In this document: positions 1-9,006 of the stretch, piece by piece
Layout of the letters: each line of letters opens with the position of its first letter
Numbering within the stretch: the stretch's first letter is position 1
Assembly: GCF_934294775.1 (NCBI RefSeq)
Contig: NZ_CAKRAH010000010.1
Span: forward strand, 1-64,000
Direction of reading: 5' to 3'
Length of the DNA: 64,000 bases
DNA from: an uncultured Dorea sp.
GTDB lineage: Bacteria > Bacillota > Clostridia > Lachnospirales > Lachnospiraceae
Notes under the pieces: generated by a model
The model's database searches: none
The model's input: only the letters and a program-made list of their open reading frames with translations
What the model was told of the DNA's origin: nothing
Made by a program: the position numbers and the translations under genes

Positions 1-10
1 GAACAAAATA

Positions 11-38
11 TTGACTAGTGGTCATTTTGTACTATAAT
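11..38 (+). promoter_or_regulatory. Sigma-A promoter with overlapping TetR-like operator for the MMPL exporter operon
   Basis: A -35 box TTGACT (11-16) and a consensus -10 box TATAAT (33-38) are separated by 16 bases. The inverted repeat TGAC-N5-GTCA (12-24) overlaps the -35 box, the usual place for a TetR-family repressor site. MMPL exporters are commonly next to a TetR regulator; that gene, if present, lies to the left of this window, so the regulator is inferred. Confidence 0.6.
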
Positions 39-74
39 GATAAATGCATAAAGAAGTTAGAGGAGATGGAAGAG

Positions 75-2159
75 ATGGTCAAAGTTGGCAAATGGATTGC
101 CAAACACAGAATACTGATGCTGATCATAGGCGTTCTATTGATCGTACCATCAGTAATAGGCATAGCAAAAACAAAAGTAAATTATGATCTGCTTAGTTAT
201 CTGCCGGATCACCTGGAGACGGTAAAAGGACAGGATATACTGGTAGATGAGTTTGGAATGGGTGCATTCTCCATGGTCGCGGTGGAGAATATGGATATGA
301 AGGATGTACAAAAGCTGGAACAGGAATTTGAAAAAGTTCCACATGTCCAGGATGTACTCTGGTATGACGATGTAGCAGACATCAGTCTTCCGACTGAAAT
401 GATCCCAAAAGACATCAGAAAAGCATTTATCAATGGTGATGCGACGATGATGCTGGTATTATTCGATGATACGACATCATCCGACAATTCAATGGAAGCT
501 CTGACACAGCTTCGTAAGATTGCAAATAAGCAGTGCTTTATCAGTGGAATGACAGGTATTGTTACAGATATTAAAAATATCGCGATGAAAGAACTTCCAA
601 TCTACGTTGTGATCGCAGCACTGTTAAGTCTGGTTGTACTGGAGATTACATCGGGATCATTTGTAGTTCCGTTCTTGTTCCTGTTAAGTATCGGACTTGC
701 GATCCTGTATAACTTAGGAAGTAATATCATACTTGGTGAAACTTCCTATATTACACAGGCACTGACAGCGGTGTTACAGCTTGGTGTAACGATGGATTAT
801 TCAATCTTCCTGTTGAACAGTTACGAAGAGAATAAGAAGAGATTCCCAGCTGAAAAAGAAAGAGCCATGGGTCATGCGATTGCCAATACATTTAAGTCAG
901 TTGTCGGAAGTTCCGTAACTACGGTGGCCGGATTCATTGCATTGTGTGTTATGACATTTGCCCTTGGACGTGATCTTGGTATTGTAATGGCCAAGGGAGT
1001 TGTGATCGGAGTTATTTGTTGTGTAACGATTCTTCCGTCACTGATCCTTGTATTTGACAAACCGATTGAAAAGACGAGACACAAACTGCTTTTCAGTAAT
1101 ATGGACCGTCCGTCAGCATTTATTACAAAGCATTATAAAGTATGGATTATAGTATTCCTGGTATTATTACTCCCGGCAATATATGGAAATAATCATACAA
1201 AGATCTATTACAATATTGCAGATTCATTACCGTCCACACTGAACAGTAATGTATCAATCAAAAAAGTAAAAGATGATTTTGGAACAAGTAACATGCACAT
1301 TATCATGATGGATAAGAACATGAGTGCTAAAGAAAAACAGAAGATGTTCGAAGAAGTGGATAAAGTAAAAGGTGTAAAATGGACGATCAGCATGAGCACA
1401 CTGATCGGGCCTACCGTACCTGATTCCATGATTCCAAAGGATGTCCGTAAGATGATGCAGAGTAAAGATTATGAGCTTGCATTTGTAAGTACGGAATATG
1501 AATCTGCAACGGATGAAGTCAATACACAGATTAAGAAGATTGATAAGATTGTAAAATCATATGACAAATCCGGAATGGTCATCGGAGAAGCACCTCTGAT
1601 GAAGGATTTGCAGGATGTTACAGATGTCGATCTGGTAAATGTAAATATTATCTCGATCGCAGCAATATTTGTCATCATCCTGATCATTTTCAAATCAATC
1701 TCACTGCCGGTGATTCTGGTAGCTGTTATTGAATTTGCAATCATGATCAATATGGCGATCCCGTATTATCAGGGAATCAGCCTCCCGTTCGTGGCAAGTA
1801 TCGTAATCGGTGCGATCCAGCTTGGAGCAACCGTTGATTATGCGATCCTGATGACGACGAGATATCAGAAGGAAAGAAGTCTTGGAAAAGAGAAGATGGA
1901 AGCAATCAGCATTGCACATAAAACGAGCATGCCATCCATCATCAGCAGCGGACTTAGTTTTTTCGCAGCAACATTTGGTGTAGCCTGCTATTCACAGGTT
2001 GAGATGATCGGTTCGATCTGTACATTGCTTGCAAGAGGAGCGATTATCAGTATGGTAGTAGTTCTTCTGGTATTACCGGCAATGTTCATGATATTTGACA
2101 AGTTAATCTGCAAAACTTCCATTGGATTTCTTGGAAGCAAAGCAAAGAGCAAAGCGTAA
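75..2159 (+). CDS. MMPL/RND-family membrane exporter
   Basis: This 694-residue protein is an integral membrane exporter of the MMPL (RND-like) family, likely moving lipids or hydrophobic compounds across the cytoplasmic membrane. One transmembrane helix at residues about 10-30 is followed by an extracytoplasmic domain, a bundle of five or six helices, and then a repeat of the same plan in the second half. The paired intramembrane motifs GVTMDYSIFLLNSY and GATVDYAILMTTRY carry the conserved Asp that couples transport to protons in RND proteins. An in-frame ATG at 66 abuts the AGGAG at 61-65, so I chose the ATG at 75, nine bases downstream. The next gene starts 30 bases after the stop and encodes a secreted heptad-repeat protein, a pairing common in Firmicutes. 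The substrate cannot be read from the sequence. Confidence 0.88.
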   Translation: MVKVGKWIAKHRILMLIIGVLLIVPSVIGIAKTKVNYDLLSYLPDHLETVKGQDILVDEFGMGAFSMVAVENMDMKDVQKLEQEFEKVPHVQDVLWYDDVADISLPTEMIPKDIRKAFINGDATMMLVLFDDTTSSDNSMEALTQLRKIANKQCFISGMTGIVTDIKNIAMKELPIYVVIAALLSLVVLEITSGSFVVPFLFLLSIGLAILYNLGSNIILGETSYITQALTAVLQLGVTMDYSIFLLNSYEENKKRFPAEKERAMGHAIANTFKSVVGSSVTTVAGFIALCVMTFALGRDLGIVMAKGVVIGVICCVTILPSLILVFDKPIEKTRHKLLFSNMDRPSAFITKHYKVWIIVFLVLLLPAIYGNNHTKIYYNIADSLPSTLNSNVSIKKVKDDFGTSNMHIIMMDKNMSAKEKQKMFEEVDKVKGVKWTISMSTLIGPTVPDSMIPKDVRKMMQSKDYELAFVSTEYESATDEVNTQIKKIDKIVKSYDKSGMVIGEAPLMKDLQDVTDVDLVNVNIISIAAIFVIILIIFKSISLPVILVAVIEFAIMINMAIPYYQGISLPFVASIVIGAIQLGATVDYAILMTTRYQKERSLGKEKMEAISIAHKTSMPSIISSGLSFFAATFGVACYSQVEMIGSICTLLARGAIISMVVVLLVLPAMFMIFDKLICKTSIGFLGSKAKSKA

Positions 2160-2189
2160 AAAGGAAAGAGAAGAAAGGAAGCAGAAATT

Positions 2190-4670
2190 ATGAATAAGAA
2201 TAGAAAAATGAAACGAAAAATTGCAGCATCTGTAGCAGTTGGAATGTCCGTAATGATGGGAGTAACACCGGTTCTGGCAGCAGATGGAACCGCAGATAAC
2301 GCCGTTTCCAAAGAAGAAACCGTATATGTAAATGCAAAAGCAACCGGTAAGACATCGAAGATTACTGTTTCCAACTGGCTTAAGAATTCCGGAAGTGTAT
2401 CAGGAGATCTTACAGATGAAAGTAATCTGAAAAATATCAGGAACGTAAAAGGTGATGAGACCTATACTGCAGATGGAGATAAGCTTACATGGAGTACAGA
2501 TGGCGAAGACATTTACTATCAGGGAACATCGAAGGAGAAGCTGCCGGTATCTGTAAAACTGACTTATTATCTGGACGGGGAAAAAGTAAAACCGTCTGAA
2601 TTAAAAGGTAAGAGCGGACATCTGAAGATTACGGTAGATTATAAGAATAACGAGAAGAAGACCGTCGACGTAGACGGCAAACAGACAGAAGTCTACACAC
2701 CATTTGTCATGATGACAGGAATGATCCTTCCGAATGAGACATTCAGTAATGTAACAATTGATAACGGTAAGATCGTATCCGATGGAAATAAGAATATCGT
2801 ACTTGGATTTGGAATGCCTGGATTAAAAGACAGCCTGAACTTAAGTGATGATGTGACAGATAAAGTAACGATTCCGGAGAGTCTGAACATCGAAGCGGAT
2901 GTGACAGATTTTACCATGTCATCTACTTATACCGTTGCAATGTCCGATCTTCTGGACGATGTAGATATGGATAATATCGTGGATGTGGATTCGTTACAGG
3001 ATTCACTGGATGAGCTGGAAGATGCAGCACTGGAACTGGTAAGCGGTTCGAACACTCTCGCAGATGGAGCAGGAACACTTGCAGACGGAGTGAACAGCTA
3101 TACAGACGGTGTGGATGAATTAAATGCCGGAATCCAGAAATACTTAGGAGCTGGCGGAGAGTTAAGTGGAAGTGTAACAGAATACGTCAATGGTGTGAAT
3201 AAGGTAGTCAAAGGTGTACAGGATTATACAAGCGGAGTGAATACACTTGCAGATGGAGTGAACAGCTACGTGGCAGGAGAACAGCAGCTGGCAGCAGGTG
3301 CTTCCGAACTGAACAAATTAAGTGCCGGACTGAAACAGGTACAGAGTGCAGTAGCACAGTTAGAAGCAGCAACAGATGGTGAAGGAAGCCAGACAGAAGA
3401 CCTGCAAGCAGCATCCCAGGCACTGGCAGCCGGAACAGCCCAGTTAAAGGCAGCACTTGGGACCGAAGAAGTCAAACAGCTGATGAGCCAGGTAGATTCT
3501 ATGGTAACAACAGGAAATAAACTTCTGGAAGAGACAAAAGCACTTGGCGATACACTTCAGAACGAGATTGCAGGGCCGATCACAACGATTGCAGCAACAC
3601 TTCAGAATATGCAAGGAGCATTAGACAGCATCGACGGTGCACAGGAAGCCATCCAGCAGGCATGCGTAAGTGTTAACACAACAGTAGCACAGGATAATCA
3701 GATCATCCAGAATGCAAAACAGACAGCATCCGCAAGCTCTGCACAGCTTGCAAGCTCTATTGCAACACTGACAGAAAAATATAACGCAATCGAAGATAAG
3801 AGTTCTGCAGAGGCAGCAGCATTACAGAGTGCGATCAGCGCACTGAACTCAGCAAAGAGTTCTACGGATTCTGTTCAGAATTTAAGTGAACTGACAGGTG
3901 TAGACACAAGCAATATGCCGCAGATCGATACAGAAACATTAAAAGCAAATGCCAATACAATCATCGAAAACGCAGGCAAACTGCAGACTGCACTTCCAAA
4001 ACTGCAGGCAGCGCTTCCAGAATTAGAGGCTCAGTTAAAGAGTATCGAAGAGGCAGAAGGAGTGCTTGCACAGGCAAGTCAGTTAAATACACTGACAGCA
4101 AGCATAGATCAGTTAAATGCAGGAATGCAGGGATTAAACGGAGCAGTCGGAACACTTCACAGCAACCTTGCACAGCTCAATCAGGCAACATCCACACAGT
4201 TCCCGACAGCAATCCAGGGAATCACAGCACTGAACAAAGGATTTGCACAGCTGGGAGAATACAATACTTCACTTGTAAGTGGAGCAAACAAATTAAAAGA
4301 AAACAGCCCGACACTGGTAGCCGGTGTGAACACACTTCAGAGTGGAACAAACCAGCTCGCAAGCGGACTGAATACTCTTGGAAGCCAGATGTCATCCGGA
4401 TCTGCAACACTTGCAGCAAACAGCAGCGCACTCAGAAGCGGAGCATCCGAACTTCAGTCAGGTGCCAGAGAACTGGCAGACGGAATGGACAAATTCGATA
4501 AAGAAGGTACAAGTAAGTTAAAGAGCACCGTAGAAGATGAATTCGGTGACGTACTTGACAGAATCGATGTCCTGACTTCTGATGACTGCAAATATAATAC
4601 ATTCAGCGGCAGAGATGATGCCATGGATGGAAATGTGAAATTCGTAATCGAGACGAATGCGATTGAGTAA
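2190..4670 (+). CDS. Secreted Leu/Gly heptad-repeat coiled-coil protein paired with the MMPL exporter
   Basis: The 826-residue protein starts with a basic stretch and a hydrophobic segment ending at VLA-AD (about residue 30), a good signal peptide. Residues about 40-270 form a beta-rich extracytoplasmic domain. From about 280 to 790 the sequence is dominated by the xxxLxxG heptad pattern (for example LADGAGTLADGV and LNAGMQGL), long predicted helices like those of YhgE/Pip-type phage-infection proteins. No C-terminal membrane anchor or LPXTG motif is visible, so it is probably secreted or held through the MMPL partner. It lies in the same operon as the exporter. Function is inferred: a periplasm-like adaptor or cell-surface partner of the transporter. 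Highly biased Ala/Gln/Asn/Leu composition makes distant homology unreliable. Confidence 0.8.
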   Translation: MNKNRKMKRKIAASVAVGMSVMMGVTPVLAADGTADNAVSKEETVYVNAKATGKTSKITVSNWLKNSGSVSGDLTDESNLKNIRNVKGDETYTADGDKLTWSTDGEDIYYQGTSKEKLPVSVKLTYYLDGEKVKPSELKGKSGHLKITVDYKNNEKKTVDVDGKQTEVYTPFVMMTGMILPNETFSNVTIDNGKIVSDGNKNIVLGFGMPGLKDSLNLSDDVTDKVTIPESLNIEADVTDFTMSSTYTVAMSDLLDDVDMDNIVDVDSLQDSLDELEDAALELVSGSNTLADGAGTLADGVNSYTDGVDELNAGIQKYLGAGGELSGSVTEYVNGVNKVVKGVQDYTSGVNTLADGVNSYVAGEQQLAAGASELNKLSAGLKQVQSAVAQLEAATDGEGSQTEDLQAASQALAAGTAQLKAALGTEEVKQLMSQVDSMVTTGNKLLEETKALGDTLQNEIAGPITTIAATLQNMQGALDSIDGAQEAIQQACVSVNTTVAQDNQIIQNAKQTASASSAQLASSIATLTEKYNAIEDKSSAEAAALQSAISALNSAKSSTDSVQNLSELTGVDTSNMPQIDTETLKANANTIIENAGKLQTALPKLQAALPELEAQLKSIEEAEGVLAQASQLNTLTASIDQLNAGMQGLNGAVGTLHSNLAQLNQATSTQFPTAIQGITALNKGFAQLGEYNTSLVSGANKLKENSPTLVAGVNTLQSGTNQLASGLNTLGSQMSSGSATLAANSSALRSGASELQSGARELADGMDKFDKEGTSKLKSTVEDEFGDVLDRIDVLTSDDCKYNTFSGRDDAMDGNVKFVIETNAIE

Positions 4671-4694
4671 ATATGACATTTCAATAATTAATTA

Positions 4695-6473
4695 TCATTT
4701 CTTCAAGATCCGCCAGAGCGTGCTTCGGCTAATGCCGAGCCGCCTGGCGGTTTTTTCTTTATTGCCGTGTTCTTCGCTTAAAACCATCTGGATGATCTGG
4801 TAATTCATCTCGTCAAGTGTTCCTGAAAAATCAAAACCGGATGTAGCATCGTCTGTTTTATGATCAGGCTCGGCTTCCAGGGCATCTTTTACATTCTGAC
4901 AGGTAATATAAGGTGTCTTTGTTACAATGACCAGTTCTTTGATAATATGATGCAGCTGATCAAGATTATGTGGCCAGGAAAATGCGCTCATAAGTTCCAT
5001 GGCTTCTGTCTCAAAGCCGATGATCTGCTTGCCTGTAGAGACATTCATGCGGTGAATGTAAAGGGCAGCAATACTTGGAAGATCCTGAATACGCTCGCGC
5101 AGAGGCGGAAGTCTTAAGGTCAGGCAGCATAATTTGTTTTCAAGATAAGAACGGCATAAGTTCTCCTGAGAATCTGTAGTGTTATCAAGTGTTAAAGAGA
5201 AGATGATTCGGTTTCTTTTTGTCAGTCTTGAATTCTCGATATAGGAAAAGAGTTTATCAAGCTGACTTTTAGAAAGCGCACCCGGGTTCTTGATATAGAT
5301 AGTAGTACCGACACTTGTAAAAGGAGAATCGTCATTGTTCAGCAGAGAATTCCATTTTCTTTCTCCCATCAGTTCGCAGTTGATGATATAAAGAGGGGCA
5401 GAATTATACAGTCCATTTTCATATAGCTGTTTGGCAATCTTGTCTTTTCCTGTTCCAGGTTCGCCTACGATCAATACTGGGAGATTATTCTGGGAATACT
5501 CCTGAATCAGGTGGGCCGTATTACCAATCTGATGTGAACTGCTGTATTCGCCGGAGTAATCAGAAGGTGACTGGTCAAGATGATTATAGATCATGACCGC
5601 AGAGCTTTCCTCGGAGAATAACGCTTCCTGCTGGCGGATGGTTATAGCGGTATATTTCTGGTCGTCATAGATCAGATGACGATTGGTAAGGATATATACT
5701 TTATCGCGGATCTGTCTGGTTACCGTCTGATCTGGAACTTTTAAGAATGCTTTCAGATAAGTCTGTACCAGATTCATAAGAGCAATGTTGCGGTCATCAT
5801 CAGCAAGACTTGAAAACCATAAAGTGCCGGCCGGATTATAGATTAGAAATTCACGTTCTTCATCTGAGAGAAGTGCCTGGAAGAGATCCTTTTGCTTATG
5901 TACATGCTGAGAAGAATGTACGAGTTTGATTGCCTCTTCAATTGCAGATGTGATGCTTTCTGTGCCGGATGAGATAAGAAGCGAATTCATTCCAAGGCTT
6001 TGTGCAGCTTTTGATCCTGCCATATCACATAATGCAAGGGTGCATCCATCTTTCATGGCCTTACGAAGTGAAGGTCTGGCGTCGCTTTCATTGGTAAATG
6101 TAATGATATCTATATCATACTGTAACAGATCGCAGAGCACTCTGGAGCAGTTTGTAATAGAAGAAAAACCGGCGATGACAAATTTGCCAGAGTAATTTTC
6201 TGCCAGCTTGATGGTACGCAAGACGTCATAGACAGAGATCGGGATGTCAATGACCGGAAGTTCGACGGTAGAACGTATCAATTCGGCGGTTCCACCACGG
6301 GACAGAATGACATCATAGTTATTATGCGCCAGTTCGATGGCAATTTTTCTTCCGGTATCTAAATCACCGATCTGGACGGTCATCTGAATATCGTCGCGTG
6401 TCTGGGCAATGGCAGAGATTGCATCAGCCATTCCTTCATAAGGAGCGACGGCAAGTATTTTTGTTTTCTGCAT
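4695..6473 (-). CDS. PrpR-type AAA+ transcriptional regulator lacking the sigma-54 GAFTGA loop
   Basis: The 592-residue regulator has an N-terminal PrpR_N sensor domain (residues about 5-175; ILSRGGTAELIR is characteristic), a linker, an AAA+ ATPase domain with Walker A GEPGTGKDK (near residue 340), the LPPLRERIQDLP motif, and a C-terminal Fis-type helix-turn-helix (KEKTARRLGISRSTLWRILKK). Sigma-54 activators normally carry GAFTGA shortly after Walker A; here that region reads NDDSPFTSVGTTIYI and the motif is absent. It may therefore work with the housekeeping sigma factor or as a repressor. It is divergent from the acid-sugar operon, and three matching inverted repeats in the shared intergenic region are likely operators. 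AGGAGG precedes the ATG. Known PrpR_N domains sense small organic acids; the ligand here is unknown. Confidence 0.85.
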   Translation of the reverse strand: MQKTKILAVAPYEGMADAISAIAQTRDDIQMTVQIGDLDTGRKIAIELAHNNYDVILSRGGTAELIRSTVELPVIDIPISVYDVLRTIKLAENYSGKFVIAGFSSITNCSRVLCDLLQYDIDIITFTNESDARPSLRKAMKDGCTLALCDMAGSKAAQSLGMNSLLISSGTESITSAIEEAIKLVHSSQHVHKQKDLFQALLSDEEREFLIYNPAGTLWFSSLADDDRNIALMNLVQTYLKAFLKVPDQTVTRQIRDKVYILTNRHLIYDDQKYTAITIRQQEALFSEESSAVMIYNHLDQSPSDYSGEYSSSHQIGNTAHLIQEYSQNNLPVLIVGEPGTGKDKIAKQLYENGLYNSAPLYIINCELMGERKWNSLLNNDDSPFTSVGTTIYIKNPGALSKSQLDKLFSYIENSRLTKRNRIIFSLTLDNTTDSQENLCRSYLENKLCCLTLRLPPLRERIQDLPSIAALYIHRMNVSTGKQIIGFETEAMELMSAFSWPHNLDQLHHIIKELVIVTKTPYITCQNVKDALEAEPDHKTDDATSGFDFSGTLDEMNYQIIQMVLSEEHGNKEKTARRLGISRSTLWRILKK

Positions 6474-6609
6474 AAGAAAATTCCTCCTGTATAGAGTATT
6501 TTACGTGTTTTTTGTCACTTACTTTTTCGGCAGTAATTCCATTTGTTGTAACCAGAGTGTGTCTGAATCTGGAAAATACATTTCAAGATATGTCTATTGT
6601 AATACTGAA

Positions 6610-6752
6610 TGTTTCAAAATGCAACGAAATATGAATGCGATAGTTTCAAAATAAAACAAAAAAGTAGAAAATAAAATTGAGAGAGGTTAAAAAAGGAAGT
6701 ATTATATAGGAGAAGAAAGCGAATAACAAACAAAATGTTTCAAAATAAAACA
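6610..6752. promoter_or_regulatory. Three 17-bp inverted-repeat operators in the prpR/adh divergent region
   Basis: Three near-identical partly palindromic sites occur at 6610-6626 (TGTTTCAAAATGCAACG), 6642-6658 (AGTTTCAAAATAAAACA) and 6736-6752 (TGTTTCAAAATAAAACA). The consensus TGTTTCAAAATnnAACA has dyad symmetry. The third copy lies directly upstream of the AGGAGG of the Fe-ADH gene, within the likely transcript leader. They are the obvious binding sites for the adjacent Fis-HTH regulator. The rest of the 6474-6766 gap holds weak A/T-rich -10-like sequences but no sigma-54 -24/-12 element. Confidence 0.6.
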
Positions 6753-6766
6753 CAGGAGGAATAAAA

Positions 6767-7921
6767 ATGAGTTATCAGATTAAAATCCCATCATACACTT
6801 GCGGAGGAGAAGGATGCATTGAAAATGTTCCATCCATCATCGAAAAAGAGCATGCAAGGAAGATTATGGTATTTACTGACAAAGGAATCAGAGCAACAGG
6901 TCTTCTGGATGTACTGACTAAGATTCTTGATACGACAGATGCAGAATATAAGATCTTTGATGATCTTACTCCGGAACCGGCTTATCAGGATGTAGAAAGA
7001 GTTATGGATGAAGCCGATCAGTATGAAGGAGATTTCATCATTGCAATTGGTGGAGGAAGCGTCATGGATGCAGCAAAGCTTTGCAGCGTATTAAAAGGTG
7101 CTTCTTACACAGTTAAAGATCTTCTCAAAGATCCAGGGATTGCTGAAAAACAGATAAAGACATTGATGATTCCAACGACCTGTGGAACCGGATCAGAGGC
7201 AACTTGTAATGCTATCGTAGCAATCCCGGAAGAACAGTCAAAGAAAGGAATTGTAAATGATAATATGATTCCGGATTATGTATTCCTGGATTCACAGATG
7301 ATCAGAAGACTTCCAAAATCCATCATTGCAGCGACAGGAGTAGATGCTTTAGCTCATGTAGTAGAATGTTTTACATCAAAGAAAGCAACACCATTTTCTG
7401 ATACATATGCAATGGCAGGTGCAAAGCTGATCTTCCACAACATCAGAAAAGCTTACAACGATGCAGATAACATGGAAGCAAAGAGTAATATGATGCTTGG
7501 AGCATTTTACGGTGGTGTGGCAATCACAGGAAGCGGAACAACAGCAGTACATGCATTGTCTTATCCATTAGGTGGTAAGTATCACATTGCACATGGTGTA
7601 TCAAATGCAATTTTATTTGCCCATGTAATGGAATTCAATAAAGATGCATGTAAAGAAAGACTTGCAGAATTATGTGACGGAGTGTTCCCGGAACTTGCAA
7701 CAAAGAGCGTAGATGAAAAAGCGGATTACATGATTGAACAGATTGCGGACATCGTAAAAGTAACAAATATTCCGACAGACTTAAATGAGTTTGGGGTAAA
7801 GATGGAAGATCTTGACTTCCTGGTACAGGCAGGAAGTGATCAGAAGAGACTTCTTGTTAACAATATGAAAGAATTATCACTGGACGATATCCGTGAGATC
7901 TATCTGAAAGTATTAAAATAA
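6767..7921 (+). CDS. Iron-containing alcohol dehydrogenase (group III)
   Basis: This 384-residue protein has normal length for the Fe-ADH family, cytoplasmic NAD(P)-dependent oxidoreductases that interconvert alcohols and aldehydes or ketones. The N-terminal dinucleotide-binding half contains IAIGGGSVMDAAK (about residues 91-104). The all-helical C-terminal half has the metal-site stretch DALAHVVECF and, further on, HALSYPLGGKYHIAHG with the expected Asp and three His ligands. It has an AGGAGG site and starts the operon. In this context it may oxidise a hydroxy acid or reduce an aldehyde released by the DapA-like lyase encoded downstream. The natural substrate is not deducible, since the family includes lactaldehyde, 1,3-propanediol and 4-hydroxybutyrate enzymes. 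Confidence 0.85.
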   Translation: MSYQIKIPSYTCGGEGCIENVPSIIEKEHARKIMVFTDKGIRATGLLDVLTKILDTTDAEYKIFDDLTPEPAYQDVERVMDEADQYEGDFIIAIGGGSVMDAAKLCSVLKGASYTVKDLLKDPGIAEKQIKTLMIPTTCGTGSEATCNAIVAIPEEQSKKGIVNDNMIPDYVFLDSQMIRRLPKSIIAATGVDALAHVVECFTSKKATPFSDTYAMAGAKLIFHNIRKAYNDADNMEAKSNMMLGAFYGGVAITGSGTTAVHALSYPLGGKYHIAHGVSNAILFAHVMEFNKDACKERLAELCDGVFPELATKSVDEKADYMIEQIADIVKVTNIPTDLNEFGVKMEDLDFLVQAGSDQKRLLVNNMKELSLDDIREIYLKVLK

Positions 7922-7948
7922 TCAGACAGTAATGAAAGGAAGAGGACA

Positions 7949-8992
7949 ATGGCAAAGAAACCAATCATAGGAATTACAATGGGTGATCCTGCCGGAAACG
8001 GATCCGAAATATCTGTAAAAGCACTTGCTGATCCATCCGTGTATGACAGATGCAGACCGATTATTATCGGTGATGCAAACTGTATGGAAAAGGCAGTAAA
8101 GATCCTTGGAAAAGAAAAGGAGATCAAGATTCACGCAGTACAGGATGTAAAAGATGCATTGTTCGAATTCGGAACAATTGATGTATATGATATGAAGCTG
8201 GTAGATATGGAAAAGCATATGTACGGTAAAGTATCTAAGATGTGTGGAGAAGCGGCTTTCCAGTATGTTGTAAAAGTTATTGATCTTGCAATGAAACATG
8301 AAATCGATGCAACGGTAACCAATGCCATATGTAAAGAAGCAATCAACATGGCAGGACATCATTATTCCGGACATACAGAGATCTATGCAGACTACACACA
8401 CACGAATAAATATACCATGATGCTGGCACACGATGACCTGAGAGTTGTACATGTATCGACGCATGTATCACTTAGACAGGCATGTGACAGAGTGAAAAAA
8501 GAAAGAGTCCTTGAATGTATCAGAATTGCCAACAATGCATGTAAAGCAATCGGAATCAAAGAACCGAAGATCGGAGTGGCGGGATTAAATCCACACTGTG
8601 GAGAAAACGGAATGTTTGGTGTGGAAGAGATAGAAGAAATCCAGCCTGCAATCGATGAAGCACTTGCAGAAGGAATTAATATCCCGGAAAAGAAACCGAC
8701 ACCACCGGATTCCATTTTCTCAAAAGCAATTGGGGGATGGTATGATATAGTGGTTGCGATGTATCATGATCAGGGGCATATTCCTCTGAAGGTAGAAGGA
8801 TTTAAATATAATAAAGAACTGAAAAAATGGGATGCAGTATCAGGAATTAATGTAACATTAGGAATTCCGATCATCAGAGTATCCGTAGATCATGGGACAG
8901 GATTTGATCTTGCAGGGACAGGTGAGTGTAATCAGATCAGTCTTGTAAATTCCATAGATTATGCAATCCGTCTTGCGGAGAACAAGGAGTAG
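7949..8992 (+). CDS. pdxA2: PdxA2-like 4-phospho-hydroxy-acid dehydrogenase
   Basis: The 347-residue protein belongs to the PdxA family. It shows the N-terminal GITMGDPAGNGSEI motif, a metal-binding His in the HYSGHTEIYAD region, and the C-terminal AMYHDQGHIPLKVEGF signature with metal-ligand histidine. PdxA makes pyridoxal precursors, but copies next to a DUF1537 kinase are the PdxA2 type: they oxidise 4-phospho-D-threonate or 4-phospho-D-erythronate and decarboxylate it to dihydroxyacetone phosphate. The kinase gene begins 14 bases downstream, and there is no vitamin B6 gene nearby, so the catabolic role is strongly preferred. It is cytoplasmic and follows the Fe-ADH gene by 27 bases in one operon. 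Confidence 0.85.
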   Translation: MAKKPIIGITMGDPAGNGSEISVKALADPSVYDRCRPIIIGDANCMEKAVKILGKEKEIKIHAVQDVKDALFEFGTIDVYDMKLVDMEKHMYGKVSKMCGEAAFQYVVKVIDLAMKHEIDATVTNAICKEAINMAGHHYSGHTEIYADYTHTNKYTMMLAHDDLRVVHVSTHVSLRQACDRVKKERVLECIRIANNACKAIGIKEPKIGVAGLNPHCGENGMFGVEEIEEIQPAIDEALAEGINIPEKKPTPPDSIFSKAIGGWYDIVVAMYHDQGHIPLKVEGFKYNKELKKWDAVSGINVTLGIPIIRVSVDHGTGFDLAGTGECNQISLVNSIDYAIRLAENKE

Positions 8993-9006
8993 CAGGAGGT
9001 AAAGAC

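Noticed and set aside
6474..6766. Sigma-54 promoter upstream of the PrpR-controlled operon
   Set aside because: No TGGCAC-N5-TTGCA-like element is present, and the regulator lacks GAFTGA.
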